Part shown: positions 7,550 to 16,609 of the stretch, piece after piece
Layout: each line of letters begins with the position of its first letter
How positions within the stretch are numbered: position 1 is the stretch's first letter
NCBI RefSeq assembly: GCF_026343295.1
Contig: NZ_JAPELY010000003.1
Span: 496,001 to 560,000 of the forward strand
Length of the DNA: 64,000 nt
From: Streptomyces sp. NBC_00083
Lineage (GTDB): Bacteria > Actinomycetota > Actinomycetes > Streptomycetales > Streptomycetaceae
Reading direction: 5' to 3'
The notes under the pieces: model-generated
The model's input: only the letters and a program-made list of their open reading frames with translations
Told to the model about the DNA's origin: nothing
The model's database searches: none
Made by a program: the position numbers and the translations under genes

Positions 7550-8655
7550 CAGTTAGCAGTACTGGAACAAGAGGAGAGACTGTGCCGACTGTGCCTTCGG
7601 CTTCGGCGAATCCGGCTGTGGACACCGTGGACGTCACCGCCCTGCTGGAGCGGGGGCGCGCGCTGTCGACTCCGGAGCTGCGGGCGGCCGTCGACCGGCT
7701 CGCGGCTCCCATGGACACCGTCGCCGCCTATCACTTCGGGTGGATCGACGCCCAGGGCCGCCCCTCGACGGGTGACGGCGGCAAGGCCGTGCGGCCCGCG
7801 CTCGCCCTGCTCTCCGCGGAGGCGGCCGGCGCCGCCGCCGAGGTGGGCGTGCCCGGAGCGGTCGCCGTGGAGCTCGTCCACAACTTCTCGCTGCTGCACG
7901 ACGACCTCATGGACGGCGACGAGCAGCGCCGCCACCGCGACACGGTGTGGAAGGTGCACGGCCCCGCGCAGGCGATCCTCGTCGGCGACGCCCTGTTCGC
8001 CCTCGCCAACGAGGTCCTCCTGGAGCTCGGCACCGTGGAGGCGGGCCGGGCGACGCGCCGACTGACCACCGCCACGCGGAAGTTGATCGACGGTCAGGCC
8101 CAGGACATCTCCTACGAGCACCGCGAGCGGGTCACCGTCGAGGAGTGCCTGGAGATGGAGGGCAACAAGACGGGCGCCCTGCTCGCCTGCGCCTGCTCGA
8201 TCGGCGCGGTCCTCGGCGGCGCCGACGACCGGACCGCCGACACCCTGGAGGCGTACGGCTACCACCTCGGCCTCGCCTTCCAGGCCGTCGACGACCTGCT
8301 CGGCATCTGGGGCGACCCGGACGCCACGGGCAAGCAGACCTGGAGCGACCTGCGCCAGCGCAAGAAGTCGCTGCCGGTCGTCGCCGCGCTCGCCGCGGGC
8401 GGTCCGGCCTCCACCCGGCTCGGCGAACTGCTCGCCGCCGACGCCAAGAGCAATGACTTCGACAGCTTCTCCGAGGCGGAGTTCGCCACCCGGGCCGCCC
8501 TGATCGAGGAGGCCGGCGGCCGGGAGTGGACCTCGCAGGAAGCCCGCAGGCAGCACACCATCGCGATCGAGGCGCTCGGCGCCGTCGACATGCCGGAACT
8601 CGTCCGTGCCCAGCTCACCGCGCTGGCCGACTTCGTCGTCGTACGAAAGAGATGA
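7546..8655 (+). CDS. Polyprenyl (farnesyl-type) diphosphate synthase
   Basis: A 369-residue trans-isoprenyl diphosphate synthase. The first aspartate-rich motif HDDLMDGDEQRR has DDLMD at residues 119-123, and the second begins at 249 (DDLLGIWGD). The short DDxxD spacing and overall length fit bacterial type II farnesyl/geranylgeranyl synthases. In this cluster it should provide the C15 substrate of HpnD. Start ATG 7546 overlaps the hpnE stop and has a strong CAGGAGG behind it; an in-frame ATG further up inside hpnE lacks such a site. The first 30 residues are low-complexity (Thr/Ser/Val) and look disordered. Confidence 0.9.
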   Translation: MTVSSTGTRGETVPTVPSASANPAVDTVDVTALLERGRALSTPELRAAVDRLAAPMDTVAAYHFGWIDAQGRPSTGDGGKAVRPALALLSAEAAGAAAEVGVPGAVAVELVHNFSLLHDDLMDGDEQRRHRDTVWKVHGPAQAILVGDALFALANEVLLELGTVEAGRATRRLTTATRKLIDGQAQDISYEHRERVTVEECLEMEGNKTGALLACACSIGAVLGGADDRTADTLEAYGYHLGLAFQAVDDLLGIWGDPDATGKQTWSDLRQRKKSLPVVAALAAGGPASTRLGELLAADAKSNDFDSFSEAEFATRAALIEEAGGREWTSQEARRQHTIAIEALGAVDMPELVRAQLTALADFVVVRKR

Positions 8656-8683
8656 TCACCATTCCCATATGACTCGCAGTCGC

Positions 8684-8713
8684 CGGAGGGCCCGGGTAAC
8701 CGGGCCCGCTCCG
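8684..8713 (+). terminator. Hairpin between the prenyl synthase gene and shc
   Basis: Perfect 8-bp stem GGGCCCGG (8688-8695) with CCGGGCCC (8700-8707) and a GTAA tetraloop, extended by a bulged CGGA/TCCG segment. It lies in the only sizable spacer (106 bp) in the first half of the hpn cluster, about 50 bp upstream of shc. It may be a partial terminator or attenuator, or an RNA-stability element separating squalene synthesis from cyclisation. Confidence 0.5.
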
Positions 8714-8761
8714 ACGGAGACCCCAGCACAGCAGAAGTAGCCACTGCACGAAGGGGAAGCC

Positions 8762-10756
8762 ATGACAGCGACGACCGACGGAAGCGCCGGGGCCACCCAG
8801 CCCCGGGCAGCCGCGGCCAGTACGACCGCCGGGACGGCTCCCGGCGTGCACCAGGTGCTCGACGCCGCCCGGCTGGCCACGGACCGCGGCGTCGCGCACC
8901 TGCTGGCGAGGCAGGACGCCCAGGGCTGGTGGAAGGGCGACCTGGAGACCAACGTCACCATGGACGCCGAGGACCTGCTGCTGCGCCAGTTCCTCGGGAT
9001 CCAGGACGACCGGACGCTCCGGGCGGCGGCCCTGTTCATCCGGGGCGAGCAGCGTGACGACGGAACCTGGGCCACCTTCTACGGCGGGCCCGGCGAACTC
9101 TCCGCCACCATCGAGGCGTACGTCGCCCTCAGGCTCGCCGGCGACCGGCCCGATGATCCGCACATGGCCCGCGCCTCCGCCTGGATCAGAGCCAAGGGCG
9201 GCATCGCGTCGGCGCGGGTCTTCACCCGGATCTGGCTGGCCCTGTTCGGCTGGTGGAAATGGGACGACCTGCCCGAGCTGCCGCCCGAGCTGATCTTCCT
9301 GCCGCCGTGGGTGCCGCTCAACATCTACGACTTCGGCTGCTGGGCCCGGCAGACCATCGTGCCGCTCACCGTGGTGTCGGGCAAACGGCCGGTGCGCCCC
9401 GCGCCCTTCGCGCTCGACGAGCTGCACACCGACGCCGCCCGCCCCAACCCTCCCAAGCCCCTTGCCCCGGTGGCGAGTTGGAGCGGAACGTTCCAGCGGC
9501 TCGACAAGGTGCTGCACGCCTACCGCAAGGTGGCGCCCCGCGCACTGCGCCGGGCGGCGATGCGCAGCGCCGCCCGCTGGATCGTCGAGCGGCAGGAGAA
9601 CGACGGCTGCTGGGGCGGCATCCAGCCTCCCGCGGTGTACTCGGTGATCGCCCTCCATCTGCTCGGCTACGACCTCGGTCATCCGGTGATGCGGGCCGGT
9701 CTTGAATCGCTCGACCGGTTCGCGGTGTGGCGCGAGGACGGCTCCCGGATGATCGAGGCCTGCCAGTCGCCGGTGTGGGACACCTGTCTGGCCGCCATCG
9801 CGCTCGCCGACGCGGGTGTGCCGGCCGACCACCCCGCCCTGGTCAAGGCGGCCGACTGGATGCTCGACGAGGAGATCACGCGGCCCGGCGACTGGGCGGT
9901 CCGCAGACCCCGACTGGAGCCCGGTGGCTGGGCGTTCGAGTTCCACAACGACAACTACCCGGACATCGACGACACCGCGGAGGTGATCCTGGCGCTGCGC
10001 CGGATCAAGCACCCGCAGCAGGAGAAGGTCGACGCGGCCGTCGAGCGCGGGGCGCGCTGGACCCTCGGCATGCAGTCGAAGAACGGCGCCTGGGCCGCGT
10101 TCGACGCGGACAACACCAGTGCCTTCCCCAACCGGCTGCCGTTCTGCGACTTCGGTGAGGTCATCGACCCTCCGTCGGCCGATGTCACCGCGCATGTGGT
10201 GGAGATGCTGGCCCACGAGGGCAGGGCGCACGACCCCCGCACCCGGCGCGGCATCGAGTGGCTCCTCGCCGAACAGGAGCCCAACGGCGCCTGGTTCGGC
10301 CGCTGGGGCGTCAACTACGTATACGGTACGGGGTCGGTGGTGCCCGCGCTGACCGCCGCCGGGCTCCCCGTGTCGCACCCCGCGATCCGCCGCGCGGTGA
10401 GCTGGCTGGAGTCCGTGCAGAACGACGACGGAGGCTGGGGCGAGGACCTGCGCTCGTACGGCGAGACCGAGTGGGTGGGCCGCGGTCCCTCCACCGCGTC
10501 GCAGACCGCGTGGGCGCTGCTCGCGCTCCTCGCGGCCGGCGGGCGGGACACGAGGGCCACCGAGCGCGGCATCGCCTGGCTCGCGGAGAACCAGCGCGAG
10601 GACGGCTCCTGGGACGAGCCGTACTTCACGGGGACCGGGTTCCCGTGGGACTTCTCGATCAACTACCACCTCTACCGGCAGGTCTTCCCGCTGACCGCGC
10701 TCGGCCGCTACCTCCACGGAGAACCGTTCTCCCTCAACGCCGCCAAGGGGGGTTGA
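8762..10756 (+). CDS. shc: Squalene-hopene cyclase
   Basis: A 664-residue class II triterpene cyclase. The catalytic acid motif DIDDTA is at residues 401-406, in the YPDIDDTAEV context. Several QW repeats are visible, including QEPNGAWFGRWG, QNDDGGWGED and QREDGSWDEPYFTGTGFP. It cyclises squalene to hopene/hopanol as a membrane-associated dimer. The ATG at 8762 follows GAAGGGGAAGCC, a good ribosome binding site. The first 30 residues are an Ala/Thr-rich tail ahead of the fold. The stop shares one base with the next ATG (TGATG), so hpnG is coupled. Confidence 0.96.
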   Translation: MTATTDGSAGATQPRAAAASTTAGTAPGVHQVLDAARLATDRGVAHLLARQDAQGWWKGDLETNVTMDAEDLLLRQFLGIQDDRTLRAAALFIRGEQRDDGTWATFYGGPGELSATIEAYVALRLAGDRPDDPHMARASAWIRAKGGIASARVFTRIWLALFGWWKWDDLPELPPELIFLPPWVPLNIYDFGCWARQTIVPLTVVSGKRPVRPAPFALDELHTDAARPNPPKPLAPVASWSGTFQRLDKVLHAYRKVAPRALRRAAMRSAARWIVERQENDGCWGGIQPPAVYSVIALHLLGYDLGHPVMRAGLESLDRFAVWREDGSRMIEACQSPVWDTCLAAIALADAGVPADHPALVKAADWMLDEEITRPGDWAVRRPRLEPGGWAFEFHNDNYPDIDDTAEVILALRRIKHPQQEKVDAAVERGARWTLGMQSKNGAWAAFDADNTSAFPNRLPFCDFGEVIDPPSADVTAHVVEMLAHEGRAHDPRTRRGIEWLLAEQEPNGAWFGRWGVNYVYGTGSVVPALTAAGLPVSHPAIRRAVSWLESVQNDDGGWGEDLRSYGETEWVGRGPSTASQTAWALLALLAAGGRDTRATERGIAWLAENQREDGSWDEPYFTGTGFPWDFSINYHLYRQVFPLTALGRYLHGEPFSLNAAKGG

Positions 10757-11397
10757 TGGACACACCTCAGGCCGCGCGGCCCGTTCCGCTGGTGATCGCG
10801 TGCGCGCTCACCATCGAGCGGCTCGCGCTGCGCGGCGCCCGCGGCGCCGCGGCCCCGGTCACGGTGGTCCGCAGCGGCATGGGTCCCCGGGCCGCCGAAC
10901 GTGCGCTCGAGCGCACGTTGAGCGCGCCCGCCACCCATGACGCCGCGGTCATCGCCTCAGGCTTCTGCGCCGGCCTCGTCCCCGGGATGCACCCCGGGGA
11001 CCTGGTCGTCGCCGAGGAAACCCGCGATCCGCGGGGCACCACCGCATGCAGCTCCATCGAGGTGCTCGCCAAGGCGCTCGCCGAGGCGCTGCCGGGACGC
11101 ACGGTCCACACCGGCCCGCTCGCGGGCTCCGACCACGTCGTACGCGGACCGGAGCGGGCCGACCTGAGGGCGACCGGGGCGGTCGCGGTGGACATGGAGT
11201 CCGCCGCCACGCTGTGGGCCGCCCGGCAGGCCGGACCGCGTCCGGTTGCGGCCGTCCGAGTGGTCGTGGACGCTCCAGAACATGAACTCGTCCGAATTGG
11301 CACGGTGCGCGGTGGAATATCAGCCTTCCGCGTTCTTCGTGCCGTTCTTCCCGCTTTCTTTGAATGGCACCGTTCTTTGCTGCTCCCCAGGAGGTGA
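10756..11397 (+). CDS. hpnG: Adenosylhopane nucleosidase/phosphorylase HpnG
   Basis: A 213-residue nucleoside-phosphorylase-fold protein. GAVAVDMESAA (Asp-Met-Glu around residues 146-148) is the nucleoside-binding motif of the family, preceded by GSDHVV and by a Gly-rich VVRSGMGPRAA near the N-terminus. In hopanoid biosynthesis HpnG removes adenine from adenosylhopane to give ribosylhopane. Here it directly follows shc (one-base overlap) and precedes hpnH, which makes adenosylhopane. In the literature I know, HpnG acts after HpnH, so the gene order does not follow the reaction order. A generic purine phosphorylase is unlikely given the position. Confidence 0.85.
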   Translation: MDTPQAARPVPLVIACALTIERLALRGARGAAAPVTVVRSGMGPRAAERALERTLSAPATHDAAVIASGFCAGLVPGMHPGDLVVAEETRDPRGTTACSSIEVLAKALAEALPGRTVHTGPLAGSDHVVRGPERADLRATGAVAVDMESAATLWAARQAGPRPVAAVRVVVDAPEHELVRIGTVRGGISAFRVLRAVLPAFFEWHRSLLLPRR

Positions 11398-11402
11398 GCC
11401 AG

Positions 11403-12425
11403 ATGGCCATGCCGCTTCGCCAGTCCATCAGGGTCGGGACCTATCTCTTTGAACAGAAGTTGCGCAAGCGTGAAAAGTTCCCGCTGATCGTCGAGCTGGA
11501 GCCGCTCTTCGCCTGCAACCTGAAATGCGAGGGCTGTGGCAAGATCCAGCATCCGGCCGGGATCCTGAAGCAGCGCATGCCGGTGGCCCAGGCCGTCGGC
11601 GCGGTCCTGGAATCCGGCGCCCCGATGGTTTCCATCGCGGGCGGCGAGCCGCTGATGCACCCTCAGATCGACGAGATCGTGCGCCAGTTGGTGGCCAAGA
11701 AGAAGTACGTCTTCCTGTGCACCAACGCTCTGCTCATGCGCAAGAAGCTGGAGAAGTTCACGCCGTCGCCGTACTTCGCGTTCGCCGTGCACATCGACGG
11801 ACTGCGCGAGCGGCACGACGAGTCGGTCGCGAAGGAGGGGGTGTTCGACGAGGCGGTCGAGGCGATCAAGGAAGCGAAGCGGCAGGGCTTCCGCGTCACC
11901 ACCAATTCGACCTTCTTCAACACCGACACCCCGCAGACCATCATCGAGGTGCTCAACTTCCTCAATGACGACCTCAAGGTCGACGAGATGATGATCTCGC
12001 CCGCCTACGCCTACGAGAAGGCGCCCGACCAGGAGCACTTCCTGGGGGTCGAGCAGACCCGCGAGCTCTTCAAGAAGGCGTTCTCCGGCGGCAACCGCGC
12101 CCGCTGGCGGCTCAACCACTCGCCGCTCTTCCTGGACTTCCTGGAGGGCAAGGCCGACTTCCCGTGCACCGCGTGGGCGATCCCCAACTACTCGCTCTTC
12201 GGCTGGCAGCGGCCCTGCTACCTGATGAGCGACGGGTACGTGCCGACCTACCGCGAGCTGGTCGAGGACACCGACTGGGACAAGTACGGCCGCGGCAAGG
12301 ACGACCGGTGCGCCAACTGCATGGCGCACTGCGGCTACGAGCCGACCGCCGTGCTCGCCACCATGGGGTCCCTGAAGGAGTCGCTCAGGGCGGTCCGCGA
12401 GACCATCCAGGCCAACCGCGCGTGA
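11403..12425 (+). CDS. hpnH: Adenosyl-hopene transferase HpnH (radical SAM)
   Basis: A 340-residue radical SAM enzyme that joins a 5'-deoxyadenosyl group to diploptene, the first step of the extended hopanoid side chain. The cluster-binding CNLKCEGC puts cysteines at residues 38, 42 and 45; the SAM-binding GGEPL follows; a C-terminal cysteine set (CANCMAHCGY) is typical of HpnH. I chose ATG 11403, because AGGAGGTGAG lies just upstream; an in-frame ATG at 11364 is inside hpnG and less likely. It is the last gene before a very strong terminator. Confidence 0.93.
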   Translation: MAMPLRQSIRVGTYLFEQKLRKREKFPLIVELEPLFACNLKCEGCGKIQHPAGILKQRMPVAQAVGAVLESGAPMVSIAGGEPLMHPQIDEIVRQLVAKKKYVFLCTNALLMRKKLEKFTPSPYFAFAVHIDGLRERHDESVAKEGVFDEAVEAIKEAKRQGFRVTTNSTFFNTDTPQTIIEVLNFLNDDLKVDEMMISPAYAYEKAPDQEHFLGVEQTRELFKKAFSGGNRARWRLNHSPLFLDFLEGKADFPCTAWAIPNYSLFGWQRPCYLMSDGYVPTYRELVEDTDWDKYGRGKDDRCANCMAHCGYEPTAVLATMGSLKESLRAVRETIQANRA

Positions 12426-12428
12426 CGT

Positions 12429-12467
12429 CGCGGGGCCCCGGAGAGCCGGTCTCTCCGGGGCCCCGCG
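12429..12467 (+). terminator. Strong terminator after hpnH
   Basis: A 17-bp perfect stem (left arm 12429-12445, ending GGAGAG; right arm 12451-12467, beginning CTCTCC) with a CCGGT loop, four bases after the hpnH stop. It divides the cluster into squalene/hopene/adenosylhopane genes and a downstream dxs-hpnO unit. Confidence 0.88.
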
Positions 12468-12545
12468 CGTGGCGGCCCGGCGGCGGCGCCGGGCCCGCCC
12501 GGCGACGACCGTGAGCCGAACAGATCCGACAGAGGGGGCCCGAAC

Positions 12546-14450
12546 GTGACGATCTTGGAGAACATCCGGGGGCCGCAAGACCTGCAAGCGCTCGACCCGG
12601 CCGACCTCGGCCGACTCGCCCTGGAGATCAGGGAGTTCCTCATCCCCGCCGTGGCGCGCACCGGCGGCCACCTCGGGCCCAACCTGGGCGTCGTCGAACT
12701 CTCCATCGCCCTGCACCGGGCCTTCGACTCACCGGCCGACCGCATCCTGTGGGACACCGGCCACCAGAGCTACGTGCACAAGCTGCTCACCGGCCGGCAG
12801 GACTTCTCGAAGCTGCGCACCAAGGGCGGCCTGTCCGGCTATCCCTCGCGCGCCGAGTCCGAGCACGACGTCATCGAGAACAGCCACGCCTCCACCGTGC
12901 TCGGCTGGGCGGACGGCCTCGCCAAGGCCAACGAGGTGCTCGGCAGGAAGGGCCACGTCGTCGCCGTCATCGGAGACGGCGCCCTCACCGGCGGCATGGC
13001 CTGGGAAGCGCTCAACAACATCGCCGCCGCGCGGGACCGCCCCCTGATCATCGTGGTCAACGACAACGAGCGGTCGTACGGACCGACCATCGGCGGGCTC
13101 GCCGGCCACCTCGCGACCCTGCGCACCACCGACGGCTACGAGCGGGTCCTCGCCTGGGGCAAGGAGGTGCTCCAGCAGACGCCCGTCGTGGGGCAGCCGC
13201 TGTACGAGTCCCTGCACGGGGCGAAGAAGGGCTTCAAGGACGCGTTCGCACCCCAGGGCATGTTCGAGGACCTGGGCCTGAAGTACCTCGGCCCGATCGA
13301 CGGGCACAGCACCGAGGCCGTCGAGTCCGCGCTGCGCCGCGCGCAGCGCTTCCACGGGCCGGTCCTCGTGCACTGCCTGACCGAGAAGGGCCGCGGCTAC
13401 CAGCCGGCCCTCGACGACGAGGCCGACCGCTTCCACACCGTCGGCGCCATGGACCCGCTGACCTGCGCCCCGCTCACCCCGCCCGGCGGGCCCTCGTGGA
13501 CCGCGGTGTTCGGCGAGGAGATGGTGCGGCTCGGCGCCGAGCGGCCCGACGTCGTCGCCATCACCGCCGCCATGCTGCACCCCACCGGGCTCGGCCCCTT
13601 CGCCGAGCGCTTCCCGGAGCGGGTGTGGGACGTCGGGATCGCCGAACAGCACGCCGCGGTGAGCGCCGCCGGGCTCGCCACCGGCGGGCTGCATCCGGTC
13701 GTCGCCGTGTACGCGACCTTCCTCAACCGGGCCTTCGACCAGGTGCTCATGGATGTGGCGCTGCACCGGTGCGGGGTGACGTTCGTCCTCGACAGGGCCG
13801 GGGTGACCGGTGTCGACGGCGCCTCCCACAACGGGATGTGGGACCTGTCGATGCTCCAGGTGGTGCCCGGCCTCAGGATCGCCGCGCCGCGCGACGCGGC
13901 CCAGCTGAGGGCCCAGCTGCGCGAGGCCGTGGACGTGCCGGACGCGCCGACGGTGGTGCGGTTCCCCAAGGAGTCCGTCGGGCCCGACGTCCCGGCGCTC
14001 GCCCGGCTCGGCGGCATGGACGTGCTGCGCCGGGACGAGGACGCCGATGTGCTGCTCGTCGCCGTCGGTGTGCTCGCCCCGGTCTGTCTGCGGGCGGCCG
14101 AGCTGCTCGCCGGGCGCGGCATCACCTGCACGGTGGTCGACCCGCGCTGGGTCAAACCCGTCGACGAACAGCTCGCCCCGCTGGCCGCGGCGCACCGCCT
14201 GGTCGCGGTCGTGGAGGACAACGTCCGTACCGGAGGCGTCGGTTGGGCCGTGGGGCAGGCCCTGCGGGACGCCGGCGTGGATGTGCCGCTGCGCGGCTTC
14301 GGCATCCCCGAGCAGTTCCTCGCGCACGCGAAGCGCGGCGAGGTGCTGGCCGACATCGGGCTCACCCCGGTGGAGATCGCGGGACGGATCGGTGCCGCGC
14401 TCGCGGCCACGGAGGAAGCCGCCGCGGCGGCCGGGAAGGACGACGCATGA
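12546..14450 (+). CDS. dxs: 1-Deoxy-D-xylulose-5-phosphate synthase
   Basis: A 634-residue thiamine-diphosphate enzyme that condenses pyruvate and glyceraldehyde 3-phosphate, the entry step of the MEP isoprenoid pathway. The ThDP motif GDGALTGGMAWEALNN starts at residue 143; the catalytic Glu of the pyrimidine domain is E367 in IAEQHAA; DRAGVTGVDGASHNG follows. The GTG at 12546 has GAGGGGG upstream. Streptomyces genomes usually carry a separate housekeeping dxs, so this copy is likely dedicated to boosting precursor supply for hopanoids. The stop overlaps the hpnO start (ATGA). Confidence 0.95.
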   Translation: MTILENIRGPQDLQALDPADLGRLALEIREFLIPAVARTGGHLGPNLGVVELSIALHRAFDSPADRILWDTGHQSYVHKLLTGRQDFSKLRTKGGLSGYPSRAESEHDVIENSHASTVLGWADGLAKANEVLGRKGHVVAVIGDGALTGGMAWEALNNIAAARDRPLIIVVNDNERSYGPTIGGLAGHLATLRTTDGYERVLAWGKEVLQQTPVVGQPLYESLHGAKKGFKDAFAPQGMFEDLGLKYLGPIDGHSTEAVESALRRAQRFHGPVLVHCLTEKGRGYQPALDDEADRFHTVGAMDPLTCAPLTPPGGPSWTAVFGEEMVRLGAERPDVVAITAAMLHPTGLGPFAERFPERVWDVGIAEQHAAVSAAGLATGGLHPVVAVYATFLNRAFDQVLMDVALHRCGVTFVLDRAGVTGVDGASHNGMWDLSMLQVVPGLRIAAPRDAAQLRAQLREAVDVPDAPTVVRFPKESVGPDVPALARLGGMDVLRRDEDADVLLVAVGVLAPVCLRAAELLAGRGITCTVVDPRWVKPVDEQLAPLAAAHRLVAVVEDNVRTGGVGWAVGQALRDAGVDVPLRGFGIPEQFLAHAKRGEVLADIGLTPVEIAGRIGAALAATEEAAAAAGKDDA

Positions 14451-15928
14451 CCGACGGCGAGCCGCGGGCCTTCGCGGCAGTAGCGGACACCGGGGCGGCC
14501 CCCGAGGGCGGGAGCCTCGCCGTACCGGACACCGGCGCCCCGCCGGAGAAGGCCTTCGACCTGACGCGGCTCCTCGCCGAGCGCGGGGGAGAGCGCTACG
14601 AACTGCACAGCAAGTACCTCAACCACCAGCTTCCGCGGATGCTGCACACCATCGGTTTCGACAAGGTCTACGAGCGGGCCGAGGGCGCGTACTTCTGGGA
14701 CACCGAGGGCAACGACTACCTCGACATGCTCGCGGGGTTCGGCGTCATGGGTCTCGGCCGCCACCACCCCGTCGTGCGCAAGGCGCTGCATGACGTCCTG
14801 GACGCCTCGCTCGCCGACCTCACCCGTTTCGACTGCCAGCCCCTGCCGGGGCTGCTGGCCGAGCGGCTCCTCGCGCGCAGCCCGCACCTGGACCGGGTCT
14901 TCTTCGGCAACAGCGGCACCGAGGCGGTCGAGACCGCTCTCAAGTTCGCCCGGTACGCCACCGGCAGGCCCAGGGTCCTGTACTGCTCGCACGCCTTCCA
15001 CGGCCTGACGACGGGCTCGCTCTCGGTCAACGGCGAGTCCGGCTTCCGCGACGGCTTCGCGCCGCTGCTGCCCGACACGGCGCTGCCGCTCGGTGATCTG
15101 GGCGCCCTGGAAAGGGAGTTGAAGCGGGGAGACGTCGCGGCGCTCATCGTCGAGCCGATCCAGGGCAAGGGCGTCCACGAGGCGCCGCCCGGCTATCTGC
15201 TCGCCGCGCAGGAGCTGCTGCACCGGCACAAGGCACTGCTCATCGCCGACGAGGTGCAGACCGGCCTCGGCCGCACCGGCGACTTCTACGCCTACCAGCA
15301 CGAGGCGGGCGTCGAGCCGGACCTGGTGTGCGTCGCGAAAGCGCTCTCGGGCGGCTATGTGCCGGTCGGCGCCACCCTCGGCAAGGAGTGGATCTTCAAG
15401 AAGGTCTACTCGTCGATGGACCGTGTCCTCGTGCACTCGGCGAGCTTCGGCTCCAACGCCCAGGCGATGGCGGCTGGGCTCGCCGTCCTGGCGGTGATGG
15501 AGCAGGAGGGGATCGTCGAGAACGCGCGCACCACCGGCGACCTGCTGCGCACCCGGCTCGCCGCCCTGATCGACCGCTACGAGCTGCTCTCGGACGTCCG
15601 AGGGCGCGGGCTCATGATCGGCATCGAGTTCGGCCGGCCGAACTCGCTCAAGCTGCGCAGTCGCTGGACCATGCTCCAGGCCGCCCGCAAGGGCCTGTTC
15701 GCGCAGATGGTGGTCGTGCCGCTGCTCCAGAAGCACCGCATCCTGACCCAGGTGTCGGGCGACCATCTGGAAGTGATCAAGCTGATCCCGCCGCTGACCA
15801 TCACCGAACGCGAGGTCGACCGCTTCGTCGAGGCCTTCACCGCCGTCATGGACGACGCGCACGGTGGCGGGGGACTGATGTGGGACTTCGGCCGGACCCT
15901 GGTGAAACAGGCGGTCGCCAACCGCTGA
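14447..15928 (+). CDS. hpnO: Class III aminotransferase, HpnO-like
   Basis: A 493-residue PLP-dependent aminotransferase. The PLP lysine is K298 in VAKALSGGYVPVG; the upstream IADEVQTGLGRTG carries the cofactor Asp. HpnO aminates the C35 end of ribosylhopane to give aminobacteriohopanetriol. The position after dxs in an hpn cluster, and the long C-terminal part (LQAARKGLFAQMVVVPLLQKH), fit HpnO better than acetylornithine-type enzymes. The first 40 residues contain a near-repeat (AVADTGAAPE / AVPDTGAPPE) and are probably a flexible leader. ATG 14447 overlaps the dxs stop. Confidence 0.85.
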   Translation: MTDGEPRAFAAVADTGAAPEGGSLAVPDTGAPPEKAFDLTRLLAERGGERYELHSKYLNHQLPRMLHTIGFDKVYERAEGAYFWDTEGNDYLDMLAGFGVMGLGRHHPVVRKALHDVLDASLADLTRFDCQPLPGLLAERLLARSPHLDRVFFGNSGTEAVETALKFARYATGRPRVLYCSHAFHGLTTGSLSVNGESGFRDGFAPLLPDTALPLGDLGALERELKRGDVAALIVEPIQGKGVHEAPPGYLLAAQELLHRHKALLIADEVQTGLGRTGDFYAYQHEAGVEPDLVCVAKALSGGYVPVGATLGKEWIFKKVYSSMDRVLVHSASFGSNAQAMAAGLAVLAVMEQEGIVENARTTGDLLRTRLAALIDRYELLSDVRGRGLMIGIEFGRPNSLKLRSRWTMLQAARKGLFAQMVVVPLLQKHRILTQVSGDHLEVIKLIPPLTITEREVDRFVEAFTAVMDDAHGGGGLMWDFGRTLVKQAVANR

Positions 15929-15943
15929 CCCCTGCCGACAGGA

Positions 15944-15979
15944 TTTGCCTCAGAGGCAAAAAGTTTGCCTCTGAGGCAA
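15944..15979 (+). promoter_or_regulatory. Two tandem palindromic operators upstream of the XRE-cupin gene
   Basis: Palindrome 1 at 15944-15960 has arms TTTGCCTC and GAGGCAAA around a single A. Palindrome 2 at 15965-15979 has arms TTGCCTC and GAGGCAA around a single T. Their centres are exactly 20 bp apart, two helical turns, so two dimers would bind one face of the DNA. A possible promoter, TTGCCT (15965-15970) with 17-bp spacing to CTGAAT (15988-15993), overlaps the second site and would start transcription at or next to the ATG at 16001. Autoregulation by the XRE-cupin protein is the simple reading. Confidence 0.75.
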
Positions 15980-16000
15980 GCACCTGCCTGAATGGGGTGT

Positions 16001-16594
16001 ATGAGCACTCCTGGCGACGATATCGCCGCTCTCCCGGGCGTCGCACCCCGGCTGCGCGAACTGCGCCGCCACCGCGGACTCACCCTGGAGGCCGCGGCCC
16101 AGCGGGCCGGCCTGTCGCCCGCCCACCTCTCCCGTCTGGAGACGGGGGCGCGCCAGCCTTCGCTGCCCATGCTGCTCGCGCTCGCCCGCATCTACGGTAC
16201 GACGGTCTCGGAGCTGCTCGGCGAGATGCCGCCGGAGCGCGAGCCCGTCATCCGGGCCGGCCGCGCCGCACCGCGCGAGGCCGACGGCTGGACGTACCAC
16301 CAGACCGGCGGCTCCGGCCGCGCGATGCAGGCGCTGCGGGTCGAGGTCCCGTACGGCACCCAGCGGGAGCTCGTACGGGTCCATCCCGGCGAGGAGTGGC
16401 TCTACGTCCTGACCGGGCGGCTCCGGCTCAGCCTGGGGGAGGCCACCCATGAACTGGACCCGGGCGACAGCGCGCACTTCGACTCGCTGACCCCGCACCG
16501 GATCTCCGCCGCCTCGCACGGCGGAGCCGCGTTCCTCTTCGTGCACACCCTGCTGCAGAGCCCCGATCCGCATCCACACCACCCGCACAGCTGA
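16001..16594 (+). CDS. XRE-family regulator with C-terminal cupin domain
   Basis: A 197-residue regulator. The helix-turn-helix lies at about residues 15-70 (LRELRRHRGLTLEAAAQRAG, then LSPAHLSRLETG, a clear HTH_3 pattern), and a cupin domain follows (VRVHPGEEWLYVLTGRLRL, then LDPGDSAHFDS). XRE-cupin proteins usually sense a small ligand in the cupin barrel. ATG 16001 is preferred over ATG 15992 because a leaderless transcript from the overlapping promoter would begin there. It lies between hpnO and a small membrane gene only 15 bp downstream. It may control that gene, itself, or the hopanoid cluster; a regulator of unrelated metabolism is also possible. Confidence 0.88.
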   Translation: MSTPGDDIAALPGVAPRLRELRRHRGLTLEAAAQRAGLSPAHLSRLETGARQPSLPMLLALARIYGTTVSELLGEMPPEREPVIRAGRAAPREADGWTYHQTGGSGRAMQALRVEVPYGTQRELVRVHPGEEWLYVLTGRLRLSLGEATHELDPGDSAHFDSLTPHRISAASHGGAAFLFVHTLLQSPDPHPHHPHS

Positions 16595-16609
16595 GAGGAC
16601 GGGACAGAC

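Noticed and set aside
12749..14446. Plus-strand open frame continuous with hpnO, upstream of its ATG
   Set aside because: It overlaps dxs in another frame and reads as Arg/Pro-rich shadow; the ATG at 14447 gives the correct N-terminus.
13397..15862. An 821-codon minus-strand open frame across dxs and hpnO
   Set aside because: Antisense shadow of two well-recognised enzymes, with no domain of its own.
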